NCBI RefSeq assembly: GCF_025770735.1 | Contig: NZ_JAODPB010000007.1 | Span: 1-64,000, forward strand | Reading direction: 5' to 3' | Source of the DNA: Shouchella tritolerans | Lineage (GTDB): Bacteria; Bacillota; Bacilli; Bacillales; Bacillaceae_D | Length of the DNA stretch: 64,000 bases | In this document: in pieces, positions 42,414-51,298 of the stretch | Numbering within the stretch: position 1 is the first letter of the stretch | Layout: each line of letters starts with the position of its first letter | Position numbers and translations under genes: made by a program | Notes under the pieces: model-generated | What the model was told of the DNA's origin: nothing | Databases searched by the model: none | Seen by the model: the letters and a program-made list of their open reading frames with translations, nothing else

Positions 42414-43448
42414 TTGAAAGCGCTTAAACGAATGTCCAAGCTTGTTATTTCCGGATTATGTGCTGGCTTTTTCGTTATGCTGGCATCCACGACTGCCGCC
42501 GCAGAAGAAGCAACGGTTTCCAACGAAACGATCATTAAACAAGCCAACCACCTGTTGACTTGGCAAATGGACCATGGCGGCTGGTCGAAAGACATGCCGC
42601 AAATGTATATGCGAGACTGGAACGGCAGGGAAGCGAAATCAGTTTGGACTTCAAATGGAAAAGAACTTGGGACGATTGACAATGATGCCACCGTCGATGA
42701 AATTCGCGTTGTTGCCGAAGCGTACCAACTGACAAAAGACGAACGCTTTAAAGCAAGCGTCCACAACGGCATTGATTTCCTTTATAAACTCCAATATCCG
42801 AGCGGCGGCTTTCGCCAAGTGTATCCACAACGGGGCAGCGACCCGTCCAGTTCCGTATGGTACTCCAATTATGTCACTTTTAACGACCATGCGATGGTCA
42901 ACGTCCTCCGTTTGCTTGAAGACGCCCGCCAAGGAAAAGCACCATTTGGAGGCGACTTATTCAACGATTCACAGCGCAGTGAAATGGCCGCTTCAATTGA
43001 GGGCGGATTGGATTATATTTTACGTGCCCAAATCGTCGCCAACGGCAAAAAAACCGCCTGGGGCCAACAACATGATCCTGTGACGTTGGAACCACAGCAC
43101 GGGCGCGCTTATGAGCACCCTTCGATTGCAACAGATGAATCGGTAGGCATTGTCCAATGGTTGGAAGAACAACCAAACCAATCAGCCGCTGTCCGGGAAG
43201 CGGTCGCTGCCGCGCGGGCGTGGATGGATGAAGCCCGTGTCGCTGACACACGCTACGAGCGCCGCGTTGAGCCCCATTTTTTCCATGAGCCTGGGGCAGA
43301 GACATGGTATCGTTTTTATCAAATCGGCACCAACCGCCCGATTTTTTCAGGGCGTGATGGCGTCATCCACCATGACATTATGAACGTTGAACAAGAACGA
43401 CGTTATGGCTATGCTTGGGCTGGCACGTGGCCGCAAAAACTTCGTTAA
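42414..43448 (+). CDS. Secreted pectate lyase, family PL10
   Basis: 344 residues. The TTG at 42414 follows AAAGGAGG at 10 nt; the longer frame from 42339 lacks a site. Signal peptide is MKALKRMSKLVISGLCAG... ending in TTAAA. The mature enzyme has PL10 signatures: LTWQMDHGGWSKDMP, GTIDNDATVDEIRVVAEAY, YPSGGFRQVYPQRG, YVTFNDHAMVNVLRLL, and the substrate-binding WYRFYQIGTNRPIFSGRDG near the C-terminus. It cleaves polygalacturonate by beta-elimination outside the cell, supplying fragments to the ABC importer and uxaA/uxaB route. A cre-like TGAAAGCGCTTAAA overlaps the start codon. Confidence 0.93.
   Translation: MKALKRMSKLVISGLCAGFFVMLASTTAAAEEATVSNETIIKQANHLLTWQMDHGGWSKDMPQMYMRDWNGREAKSVWTSNGKELGTIDNDATVDEIRVVAEAYQLTKDERFKASVHNGIDFLYKLQYPSGGFRQVYPQRGSDPSSSVWYSNYVTFNDHAMVNVLRLLEDARQGKAPFGGDLFNDSQRSEMAASIEGGLDYILRAQIVANGKKTAWGQQHDPVTLEPQHGRAYEHPSIATDESVGIVQWLEEQPNQSAAVREAVAAARAWMDEARVADTRYERRVEPHFFHEPGAETWYRFYQIGTNRPIFSGRDGVIHHDIMNVEQERRYGYAWAGTWPQKLR
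42415..42428. promoter_or_regulatory. cre-like CcpA site over the pectate lyase start codon
   Basis: TGAAAGCGCTTAAA, identical to the 14 bp at 41401-41414, overlaps the TTG start. A roadblock type of catabolite repression is possible, but the site is also coding (Lys-Ala-Leu-Lys), so coincidence cannot be excluded. Confidence 0.4.
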
Positions 43449-43480
43449 ACGTTGGTTTTCAGGTTGTCGTTAGTCTACAG

Positions 43481-43512
43481 TCAAGGACTTCCACAATGTT
43501 GGAAGTCCTTGA
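43481..43512 (+). terminator. Hairpin after the pectate lyase
   Basis: Perfect 12-bp stem TCAAGGACTTCC / GGAAGTCCTTGA with an 8-nt loop. There is no strong U-tract, so this may be a terminator or a stabilising 3' hairpin. Confidence 0.55.
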
Positions 43513-43589
43513 CCTATCTATCCCCTTACACTCCCTGTCCGTTTAAAGGTAATAAGAAAAAAGCGATCTTCTGATTGAAGAATCGCTCC

Positions 43590-44189
43590 TTAGCCAAACG
43601 TATATTCTTCTTTCCGCGCTTCAACAAATTCATCTTTTGTTAATCCAAATAGTATTAAATCCACATATTGTCCGTTTATGTACACAACTTGACGACGTAC
43701 CCCTTCTTGAACGCAGCCAAGCTTTTCCATCATTTTAACAGAACCTTCATTTCCTTCAAGAACACAATCATTGAATTTGTGAAGTCTTCGTTCAAGGAAA
43801 GCATACTTTAAAAGAATGTTCATGGCGCTCGTACCGTATCCCTTTCCCCGGTGCTCTTTATCAATGATGATCCCAATACTGAATGTGCCATTTCTTTCGT
43901 CGATACTATTTAAATTAATACCGCCTATATTCTTACCTTCTTCATTTTCGATCGTAAACATGATTCTTCCATTTGTTGAAGCAAAATCTGCATGTTCCTC
44001 TGCAAACGTTTTAGAACCTGAAATAGTAGGAGGCAACTCAATCGCGCATGCCAAAAAACGACGAGCCGGTGTATCAAACTTACTAAGATAGTCTCCTTGC
44101 CAATCTTCAGGTTGGATCGCACGCAATCTAACGTTATCGTCTTGCCAAAAATAATTGCTGTCATCTACTTTTTGTAAAATATCTTCCAT
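43590..44189 (-). CDS. GNAT-family N-acetyltransferase (RimJ/RimL type)
   Basis: 199 residues. The ATG at 44189 has the better spacing (8 nt) from AAGGGG; an in-frame ATG at 44195 is only 2 nt from it. Motif A for acetyl-CoA is clear: DKEHRGKGYGTSAMNILLKY, followed by the NEGSVKMMEKLGCVQEGVRR segment of RimJ/RimL-like enzymes. Acceptor unknown. It does not belong to the sugar operons by function and is probably an independent gene between the pectin and xyloglucan-type loci. Confidence 0.85.
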   Translation of the reverse strand: MEDILQKVDDSNYFWQDDNVRLRAIQPEDWQGDYLSKFDTPARRFLACAIELPPTISGSKTFAEEHADFASTNGRIMFTIENEEGKNIGGINLNSIDERNGTFSIGIIIDKEHRGKGYGTSAMNILLKYAFLERRLHKFNDCVLEGNEGSVKMMEKLGCVQEGVRRQVVYINGQYVDLILFGLTKDEFVEARKEEYTFG

Positions 44190-44263
44190 AATCATAACCC
44201 CTTCATTCTATCTATCTGTTTCCTACCTATCTTATCATTCGTCGTCTGTTATGCCATTCCTTT

Positions 44264-44300
44264 TAAAAAAGGCTGCCCAAATAGACACGCGGCCTTTTTG
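44264..44300 (-). terminator. Terminator after the uronate-dehydrogenase-like gene
   Basis: On the minus strand AAAAAGGC pairs with GCCTTTTTT around an 18-nt loop, ending in a T run, 20 bp after the stop at 44320. Confidence 0.6.
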
Positions 44301-44319
44301 GACAACCCTATTTCCTTCC

Positions 44320-45051
44320 CTACTCCCTTTTGCTTGCTTTTCCGCCAAATCCTAGCTCCTGGTAGGCGTTTAATGTGCTCCACGGTTTATGGCGATTGTC
44401 AGAAACGCCATAATACGTCCCGTAGTTTTTGTCTGTTTCAATCGACGCTTGAACGAGTGCCACTAAGTCTTCATCGGCAAGCAACGTCCGCTCAAGTCGA
44501 TCATTTGGCTGTTTTCGTTTTTCGGCTGGAGGGACAGAGGCGATCCGCAAGTTGATGACAGATAGCTTGCCTTCTTTGGCAAACAAATAACCTAGCTGTT
44601 CAGAGGCAAATTTCAGCACGCCATAAAGACTGTTCGTTTTCGGAAAATCGTCAACGGTAATTTCCCGTGGCAATAAAGAGTAGCCGTCTTTTTCGTAACC
44701 ATCCGTCACATGGTTGCTGCTCGCAAACACGACCCGGCGAACGCCTTTTGTTTGCGCTGCCAATAACAGATAATAACTGGCATTGAAAAACAACGCCGTC
44801 ATGTCGTCAAATTGCTCTTTGCTGTCAATGCCCTTTGTTGACTCGATCCGCAACAAATTGACAATCGTATCTGTGTCATCAGGAAGCTTTTCTAAGAGAC
44901 CGTGATAATCAATGGCATCCCCTTCAATAAAAGCCACATTGTCGTCTGGCTTTTGCACGTCCATGACGACGATTTCATACTTGTCCTTTAGCCCTTCCGC
45001 AAGAATAGCGCCAATCGTCCCTGCTCCGCCCACTAAAACGATTTTTTTCAC
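44320..45051 (-). CDS. NAD-dependent epimerase/dehydratase, uronate-dehydrogenase-like (YtbQ type)
   Basis: 243 residues from the GTG at 45051, which follows AAGGAGGGC. The Rossmann motif VGGAGTIGA is at the N-terminus; the catalytic Tyr-x3-Lys is in NSLYGVLKFASEQLG with the preceding VVFASSNHV Ser region. ASVPPA near the C-terminus and NDRLERTLL resemble uronate dehydrogenases (uronate to aldarolactone), a group with Bacillus YtbQ near pectin genes. The reaction is not certain; a sugar epimerase is the alternative. It follows GH95 by 85 bp in the same direction. Confidence 0.75.
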   Translation of the reverse strand: MKKIVLVGGAGTIGAILAEGLKDKYEIVVMDVQKPDDNVAFIEGDAIDYHGLLEKLPDDTDTIVNLLRIESTKGIDSKEQFDDMTALFFNASYYLLLAAQTKGVRRVVFASSNHVTDGYEKDGYSLLPREITVDDFPKTNSLYGVLKFASEQLGYLFAKEGKLSVINLRIASVPPAEKRKQPNDRLERTLLADEDLVALVQASIETDKNYGTYYGVSDNRHKPWSTLNAYQELGFGGKASKRE

Positions 45052-45135
45052 AACCGCGCCCTCCTTCTCATTCGGCAAACTCGTGCAAGCGCTTAGCGTG
45101 CCTCTCTATTGATTATTACCGTTTTCCGCTCCACA

Positions 45136-47484
45136 TTAACCATTGTTTTGAAAGGTATAGCATTTGCCTTTTTCCGCCTTAAACGCATAAAGCTTGCCTG
45201 CATCAATGGAAATTCGCTCTCCGTTTTCAGTCGTACTCATCACATTTGGGAAGACGACGATGCAAGCATTCTCACAACTGGCATAGACGGTACAAGCAAG
45301 AACGCTGCTGTTTTGCCATTCGAGATCAATGGTAAAACCGCCTCGGCATCTGACTCCTGTAATAGCGCCTTGTTTCCAACGATGGGGAAGAGCCGGCAAC
45401 AACCGGATAAACCCTTCATGGGACTGGACGAGCGTTTCAATCACTCCGGCAACAAAGCCAAAATTGCCATCAATTTGGAAAGGTGGGTGGGCGGAAAACA
45501 AATTCGGGTAGACGCCGCCGCTTTCATGCTGTTCATCGCCTTCGCGCACTGGTTGCATAAAACGGGAAATGAGCGCATCTGTCCGTTCCCCGTCAAGAAA
45601 TCGTGCCCATAAACAGAGCTTCCACGCCAAACTCCAGCCAGTCCCTCCGTCGCCCCGTTCGCTTAACGATTGCTTCGCTGCTTGGTAACGTTTTTGTTGG
45701 TGGTTGCTGCTCCACTGGCTGCCTGGATAGACACCATACAAATGAGACAGATGACGATGGTGAATGTTTTCTCCTGGAAAGCCGTGCGTCCACTCTTGCA
45801 ACGCTCCTTCAGCGCTTAACGTCGGCTTTTTCAACTGATTTAAAGCATCTTTCACATCGGTAGCCAACTGCTGATCTCCGCCTACTAGCTCGTTTGCCGC
45901 TAAAAAAAGGTGAAAGACATCTTCCAGTAAGGCAAGATCCATCACAGCGCCTTCGGAGACTGGATAAGGCTGGCCTTTATACAGAAAGCGATGCTCTGGC
46001 GAAGTTGACGGGCTCGTATAGACGGCGCCGCTTTCATCTTGGACGAGCCAATCTAGGCAAAATAATACGGCGCCTTTCATGACTGGATAGGCGCGCTCCG
46101 TTAAATAGGAACGATCCGCTGAAAACAAATAATGCTCCCACAAATGGCGCGTGAGCCACGGAGCTGCCATTGGCCAAAAAGCCCAGACAGGATCGCCGTC
46201 GCCAAAACCGCCGACTGGCTCTGCTTGCCGCCAAATGTCGCTATTGTGGTGCGCTGTCCAGCCCCTACATTGGTAGTAATTTTTGGCGACAGCTTTTCCT
46301 TGCTCGGCCAGCTCTTCGATAAATGTTAAAAAAGGCTGATGGCATTCTGGCAAAGCGGCGGTTTCTGCTGGCCAATAGTTCATTTGTGCATTAATGTTTA
46401 ACGTATAATTGCTGCTCCAAGGCGGTTGAATGTGTTCATTCCATATTCCTTGGAGATTGGCTGCCTCTGTCCCCTCCCTTGAGCTAGCAAGGAGGAGATA
46501 ACGGCCCATTTGAAAGAGCAGCTCAACCAGCTTACCATCATTGGCGCCGTACTTGGCGAGGCGTTCGCTTGTGGAAAGCTTCTCTCGTTCCGTTTCGTTA
46601 AGGGTAAACGTCATCCGTTGAAAAAGGGATTGATAGTCTTGCAAATGCCGGCTCTGCAACGTCTCGTACGTGCTCGTAACCGTTTCGCTGAGGCGTTTGC
46701 GAATGAGCGTAGCTGGCTCTTTGCCTTGGGCTGCCTGTGCTGATGCAAAACTAGTTTCCATAAGAACGAGCACCGTTGCATAACGGGCATCCTCGACAAC
46801 GAGTTTGTTGTTTTTAACCGCTGCGTTCCCGTCTGTTTCTAGTAATTGTATCGCACTAGCAAAGCGGATCGCCGACGATGTTTCATAGCTTGTGTAACGA
46901 ATCGGCTCTGAAGATGGAGCATAGTTGGGGTCCACATGTTCTGGGCACCAACCTGCTAGTCCGACATGGTCCTGATCGGGCCATTCAATCGTACGCAATG
47001 GCGATGTTAGCCACGCCGAAAAAGATAACGGCAGCTCGGCAACTGCCTCTAAACGCAAAATGATGGCCTCGTCAGGCTTACTAGCAAAAACGCTTCGTTT
47101 GTATAACCCGTCTTCCACCGTCACCGTTGCCGTTTCTAACTGAAGCCTCCGTTCATAATCAGTGCTTGAATGCGTACGTAAAGGAAACGAGATATGCAAA
47201 TCGCCGAGTGGCAAATACGATTGCGTGTATGGGCCTTGCATGTCTTTTGCATATCGACTTGCCGCCTGAAAGTCTCTTGCGGCAATGGCTGCGCGCATGT
47301 TCGCTACTGTTCCTTTCACAGGCGCTTGGTTTCTTTTAGCAGGCGGCCCTGACCAAAGGCTGTCCATGTTTAAAGCCATTTTTTCGTGTTCAACACCGCC
47401 ATAAACCATCGCCCCTATCCGCCCATTTCCAATCGGATAGGCTTCGGTCCACGTCCGCGCTGGTTGCTGTTCGGTCAGTTGCAT
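45136..47484 (-). CDS. GH95 alpha-L-fucosidase (or alpha-L-galactosidase)
   Basis: 782 residues from the ATG at 47484, which follows AAAGGAGGA at 8 nt; the longer frame starting at 47574 overlaps the preceding terminator. No signal peptide, so intracellular. GH95 signatures: WTEAYPIGNGRIGAMVYGG and LNMDSLWSGPP at the N-terminus; QGIWNEHIQPPWSSNYTLNI, MNYWPAETAALPECHQP, WTAHHNSDIWRQ and YTSPSTSPEHRF in the catalytic domain; FSAHPPFQIDGNFGFVAGV at the C-terminus. The family inverts alpha-1,2-L-fucosyl or L-galactosyl bonds, found on xyloglucan and some pectins. A terminator-like hairpin separates it from the upstream binding-protein gene. Confidence 0.93.
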   Translation of the reverse strand: MQLTEQQPARTWTEAYPIGNGRIGAMVYGGVEHEKMALNMDSLWSGPPAKRNQAPVKGTVANMRAAIAARDFQAASRYAKDMQGPYTQSYLPLGDLHISFPLRTHSSTDYERRLQLETATVTVEDGLYKRSVFASKPDEAIILRLEAVAELPLSFSAWLTSPLRTIEWPDQDHVGLAGWCPEHVDPNYAPSSEPIRYTSYETSSAIRFASAIQLLETDGNAAVKNNKLVVEDARYATVLVLMETSFASAQAAQGKEPATLIRKRLSETVTSTYETLQSRHLQDYQSLFQRMTFTLNETEREKLSTSERLAKYGANDGKLVELLFQMGRYLLLASSREGTEAANLQGIWNEHIQPPWSSNYTLNINAQMNYWPAETAALPECHQPFLTFIEELAEQGKAVAKNYYQCRGWTAHHNSDIWRQAEPVGGFGDGDPVWAFWPMAAPWLTRHLWEHYLFSADRSYLTERAYPVMKGAVLFCLDWLVQDESGAVYTSPSTSPEHRFLYKGQPYPVSEGAVMDLALLEDVFHLFLAANELVGGDQQLATDVKDALNQLKKPTLSAEGALQEWTHGFPGENIHHRHLSHLYGVYPGSQWSSNHQQKRYQAAKQSLSERGDGGTGWSLAWKLCLWARFLDGERTDALISRFMQPVREGDEQHESGGVYPNLFSAHPPFQIDGNFGFVAGVIETLVQSHEGFIRLLPALPHRWKQGAITGVRCRGGFTIDLEWQNSSVLACTVYASCENACIVVFPNVMSTTENGERISIDAGKLYAFKAEKGKCYTFQNNG

Positions 47485-47512
47485 CTGTTCTTCCTCCTTT
47501 TGTATATAGATT

Positions 47513-47541
47513 AAAAAAAGAACCTGCTTGCCGCAGGTTCT
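47513..47541 (-). terminator. Internal terminator/attenuator between the solute-binding protein and GH95
   Basis: On the minus strand AGAACCTGC pairs with GCAGGTTCT around a 5-nt loop and is followed by seven T. It stands between co-directional genes, so it would lower GH95 expression relative to the transport genes. Confidence 0.8.
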
Positions 47542-47600
47542 CAGACCATCAGTCTGAGTGATGCTTGTAGCCAAACGCTCGCATCCGTCGTCTCCGCTGA
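47542..47600. mobile_element. Partial MITE-like repeat
   Basis: Shows the CAGACT-type end in degenerate form and the internal string CCAAACGCTCGCATCC followed by TCGTCTCCG, as in the element at 37223-37345. The remainder is missing. It lies just after the solute-binding protein gene, beside its terminator. Confidence 0.45.
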
Positions 47601-47626
47601 TGTGTTGTGGTCAGCCACCGTGATCG

Positions 47627-49288
47627 TCAGTCATTCCACAATTCAACGCGTGTGCGCACAAGTTCCGTGTATTCTTCTTCGGCTTCTTCGACGCCAGCTC
47701 CTTCAAGCTCGGCCATAAACTCATCCCAGACTTTATCAAATTCCTCTGGAGATGCTAAAATCGCTTCAGGAACTTTGCGTTTGACAATATCAAGGCAGCG
47801 CTGCATGATGACATTCAAATCGGAGGAAGAATCAACTGGAATATTGTAAGCAGCTCCCCATGGCTTAACTGGAAATTCGTCTTCTTGTGGGTATAAGTCT
47901 TTCCACATCTCAGCGCCATAGTTGCTTAAGACTTCTTTTTCTACTTCTGTATAGGAATCGATGATTTGCTCTGTATTGGCGATTGTGAATGTTTGCCCTG
48001 TCGAATCTTCCACACCATCGCCGTAAGCTGGAGCGAAGCCCTTTAAAACGCCAATGCCCGTTTCCTTTACGTAGTTGGCATTGTTATTCCGTTCCTCCAT
48101 TTCTTCTGGAGGGATGACACGCTTGCCATCGACGATTTCATAATGTTCTCCTTCCAATCCCCAGTTTTGCAGGATTTGCCCCTCTTCTGAAGCGAGGTAA
48201 TCCAGAAATTGAATCGCCTTGACTGGGTCTTCATTGTCGACAGATATGCCGATGCCCCAGCCGCCAAGATACCCTGTATCTTGGAAATTAGGGTGCTTGT
48301 ATTCTTCCGTTAATGTCACAGGATACATGCCGTACATCCGTTCATGTTTGCCTGCTTCTCGCAATGCCCTTTCCGCATCGTCCACTTGCCAATCTGCATC
48401 AATGAGCCCAAGCACACGCCCTGATGAGATTTTCTCTAAATATTGGTCGTATTTTTGCACGAAGCTTTCTGGGTCTAGTAAACCGCTGTCATTCATATGG
48501 TTCAGCCAGCGGAAATATTCCTTTTCTTCCGCGCGGCGGTAATGCATCGTCGCTTCATAGGTGTCTGGGTCAATATAAAACTCGCCGTCGTCTGAAGCTC
48601 CAGTCGCATAGAAAGCCGGATTCGTTGTCGATATCATAATCCGCCAATCATCAGCCAATAACGACAAACCGAGTGTCGGCTGGCCATCAATTGTCGGATT
48701 TTCCTCCATGTAAGCACGGATCGCGTCTTCAAAATCTTTGACTGTGCGAATGTCAGGATAACCGAGTTCTTTTACGACTTCATGCTGGAGCATAAAGCCG
48801 TTGCCAGGCTCCCAATACGTATGGTCGATTGGCGCAGTCGGCAAAATGTAAATGCTCTCGTCTTCTTCGCTCCATTTTAGGCGGTTAAAGTAGTCGCCAT
48901 ACACTTTCTTTAAATTCGGGCCGTGCTCTTCGATCAAGTCTGTCAAGTCAATAAAGGCGCCGGCGTTGACAAGTGTGCTCGCAGAGCCTTTTGGCAAAAT
49001 GAAATCTGGGTAATCGCCACTTGCCGCCATTAAGGCAATTTTTTGCTCGCCTCCGTTGACATCGAATTCAGGCTGCAACGTAACGCCTGTTTCTTCCATC
49101 ACTTTTTGGCTAACAGGGCTTTCCATGTTGTCCCACTGGGAGTGAGGATCGGCGCTAAACAACGTAAATGTAACCGGGCTATCGTCTGACTCATTGCTAG
49201 CATCATCGCTCGTGCACCCGGCCATTCCCAGTGCCACTATAACCGCTCCAGCGATGGTTGATACCCTTACCACGCTTCTTTTCTCCAT
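47627..49288 (-). CDS. Extracellular solute-binding lipoprotein (LplA type)
   Basis: 553 residues. The lipoprotein signal ends LGMAGC (Cys25). The mature binding protein is of the large LplA kind: FTLFSADPHSQWDNMESPVSQ, YPDFILPKGSASTLVNAGAFIDLTD, SIYILPTAP, and a C-terminal MWKDLYPQEDEFPVKPWGAAY. It is the third cistron after the two permeases. From the GH95 and GH31 neighbours the ligand may be a fucosylated xyloglucan-like oligosaccharide; this is inference. A Glu-rich C-terminal tail (EGAGVEEAEEEYTELV) is conserved in the family. Confidence 0.9.
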   Translation of the reverse strand: MEKRSVVRVSTIAGAVIVALGMAGCTSDDASNESDDSPVTFTLFSADPHSQWDNMESPVSQKVMEETGVTLQPEFDVNGGEQKIALMAASGDYPDFILPKGSASTLVNAGAFIDLTDLIEEHGPNLKKVYGDYFNRLKWSEEDESIYILPTAPIDHTYWEPGNGFMLQHEVVKELGYPDIRTVKDFEDAIRAYMEENPTIDGQPTLGLSLLADDWRIMISTTNPAFYATGASDDGEFYIDPDTYEATMHYRRAEEKEYFRWLNHMNDSGLLDPESFVQKYDQYLEKISSGRVLGLIDADWQVDDAERALREAGKHERMYGMYPVTLTEEYKHPNFQDTGYLGGWGIGISVDNEDPVKAIQFLDYLASEEGQILQNWGLEGEHYEIVDGKRVIPPEEMEERNNNANYVKETGIGVLKGFAPAYGDGVEDSTGQTFTIANTEQIIDSYTEVEKEVLSNYGAEMWKDLYPQEDEFPVKPWGAAYNIPVDSSSDLNVIMQRCLDIVKRKVPEAILASPEEFDKVWDEFMAELEGAGVEEAEEEYTELVRTRVELWND

Positions 49289-49311
49289 GTCTTCTTCCCC
49301 CTTTTTATCAT

Positions 49312-50226
49312 TTAGCTTTTTACAGCACCGAGCGTCATGCCTTGGACGAAAAAGCGCTGTAAAAATGGGTAAACCAATAAAATCGGCACGACCGTCACCA
49401 TTGAAATCGCCATTTTAATCGACTCAGGCGAGACCGTTTGCGCGGCTTGTTCGCCGCTTATGCTGCGGTAAGCGTTGGCATCGCCAGAACCGCCCATTGT
49501 CGTATTTTGCAAGATTTTCATCAGTTCATACTGCAATGTCGTCAAGTCTGGATTGCTGCCATTGTACAAATACGTATCAAACCAAGCATTCCACTGGCCA
49601 ACTGCGACAAACAAGGCAATCGTCGCAAGCACGGGCGTACATAATGGCATGATAATGCGCCAAAAAATCGTAAAATCATTGGCGCCATCCATCTTGGCCG
49701 ATTCCTGAAGGGAGTACGGCAGCCCGTCCATAAACGAGCGGACGATGATAATGTGAAACGCATTCACCATTCCAGGGAGAACATAGACCCAAAACGTGTT
49801 AATTAAGTTCAACTCTCTCATTAACATGTAGCCGGGAATTAATCCTCCTGTAAAATAAAGCGTCAACACAAGCGTCGTCGACACAAACTTTCGCCCTTGA
49901 AAATCGGCGCGGCTCAGTGTAAACGCAACCATGGCCGATGAGAAAACGCCAAGCACAGTGCCAATGATCGTCCGCAACACGGAATTGATGAACCCTGTCA
50001 CCAAATGGTCGTATTGGAAGATCGTTCGGTAATTCTCAAGCGTCCATTCCCGAGGCCAAATGTAAATGCCGCCTCGAACTGTGTCGGTTGAATCATTTAA
50101 AGAAATCGCCAGCACGTTTAAAAAAGGGTAAAGCGTTGCTAAAAACACGATTGTTAAAAAACAGTAATTGATCACATTAAACAACCCATCGCTTGTTAAA
50201 AAACGCATCGGCTTGCTTTTATTCAC
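49312..50226 (-). CDS. Carbohydrate ABC transporter permease (LplC type)
   Basis: 304 residues with six predicted helices. EAA loop ESAKMDGANDFTIFWRIIMP and the C-terminal PFLQRFFVQGMTLGAVKS are typical of LplC. N-terminal NVINYCFLTIVFLATLYPFL is the first helix. It starts 12 bp after the LplB-type gene and ends 23 bp before the binding-protein start, within one operon. The ATPase is not encoded nearby. Confidence 0.92.
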   Translation of the reverse strand: MNKSKPMRFLTSDGLFNVINYCFLTIVFLATLYPFLNVLAISLNDSTDTVRGGIYIWPREWTLENYRTIFQYDHLVTGFINSVLRTIIGTVLGVFSSAMVAFTLSRADFQGRKFVSTTLVLTLYFTGGLIPGYMLMRELNLINTFWVYVLPGMVNAFHIIIVRSFMDGLPYSLQESAKMDGANDFTIFWRIIMPLCTPVLATIALFVAVGQWNAWFDTYLYNGSNPDLTTLQYELMKILQNTTMGGSGDANAYRSISGEQAAQTVSPESIKMAISMVTVVPILLVYPFLQRFFVQGMTLGAVKS

Positions 50227-50238
50227 TTCCCTCCCCCC

Positions 50239-51204
50239 TTACATGACACTTTGATTGGAATAGCGTTTGAATATGCCGTTTGCAATAAAAAGCAGAATAA
50301 TCGCTACAAGCGAGTTGAAAATGCCGATCGCTGTCCCATAAGAAAAACGACTAAGGTTAATGCCATAATTTAACGCATACAAATCAAGTACTTCAGAATA
50401 GTTAACAACTGTCGGGTTTCCAAGCAAAAATTGCTTTTCAAAACCGATGGTCATTAAGCTGCCAATCGACAGAATGAGCACGACTAAGATCGTTGGGCGG
50501 ATGCCTGGCAACGTAATATGCCAAATTTGCCGCCACCTGCTGGCGCCATCGACTTTTGCCGCCTCATAAAGCTGAGGATCGACTCCAGCCATTGCCGCCA
50601 AAAAGATGATCGAGTTCCAGCCCATTTCCTTCCACAAATCAGCAAGTGTGACAATAATCCAAAACCATTCGCCTTTCGTCATAAATTGGATCGGCTTATC
50701 AGCAGCCCCTGTTGCCACGAGAATTTCATTGACAATGCCTCCATCAACAGAAAGCATTTTTGTGACAATCCCGGCAACAACGACCCACGAGACAAAATGG
50801 GGCAAGTACGAAACGGTTTGTACAGTCTTTTTAAACAATTTTGCCCGCGCTTCGTTTAACAGCACGGCAAATAGAATTGGAAATGTAAAACCGACAAGCA
50901 ACCCTAAAATGCTCATGACTAACGTGTTCCGCAACACTAAGTAAAAGCGTTCATCTTGGAACAACTCAATGAAATGCTTGAGCCCTACCCATTCCTGCTC
51001 AAAAAAGGCCAGCCCTGGGCGATAATCTTGAAAGGCCATCGTCCAGCCGAACAACGGCAAATAATGGAATACAAACACCCAGGCGACAAACGGCAATGAC
51101 ATCGCATAGAGATACCGTTGCTGCAGTACAGTTTGCCAAAAGGAGCGTTTTTGCCCTAAAGGCGCAGCAGCGACTGAATGCGCTTTCTTTTTTGTGAGCT
51201 TCAT
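50239..51204 (-). CDS. Carbohydrate ABC transporter permease (LplB type)
   Basis: 321 residues with six predicted helices. LplB features: FGWTMAFQDYRPGLAFFEQE, SYLPHFVSWVVVAGIV, EAA loop YEAAKVDGASRWRQIWHITLP. The ATG at 51204 follows GGGGGTG. First structural gene after the YesN/YesM regulators; transcription likely continues from yesMN through the transporter. Confidence 0.92.
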   Translation of the reverse strand: MKLTKKKAHSVAAAPLGQKRSFWQTVLQQRYLYAMSLPFVAWVFVFHYLPLFGWTMAFQDYRPGLAFFEQEWVGLKHFIELFQDERFYLVLRNTLVMSILGLLVGFTFPILFAVLLNEARAKLFKKTVQTVSYLPHFVSWVVVAGIVTKMLSVDGGIVNEILVATGAADKPIQFMTKGEWFWIIVTLADLWKEMGWNSIIFLAAMAGVDPQLYEAAKVDGASRWRQIWHITLPGIRPTILVVLILSIGSLMTIGFEKQFLLGNPTVVNYSEVLDLYALNYGINLSRFSYGTAIGIFNSLVAIILLFIANGIFKRYSNQSVM

Positions 51205-51298
51205 TTCACCCCCGCCTCTCTGTCTTTCATCTTAGCTGGATTTCGATTTTGGAAATACCAACTAAATCCGACTAGAAATCAGGCCAAAATTGGAGGGC

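Noticed and set aside
42374-43305. Minus-strand open frames opposite the pectate lyase
   Set aside because: They lack start sites and motifs, whereas the plus-strand PL10 gene has a signal peptide and active-site signatures.
43461-43480. GTCTACAGTC resembling a MITE end before the pectate lyase hairpin
   Set aside because: Only about ten bases match and no other part of the element follows; chance similarity is more likely.
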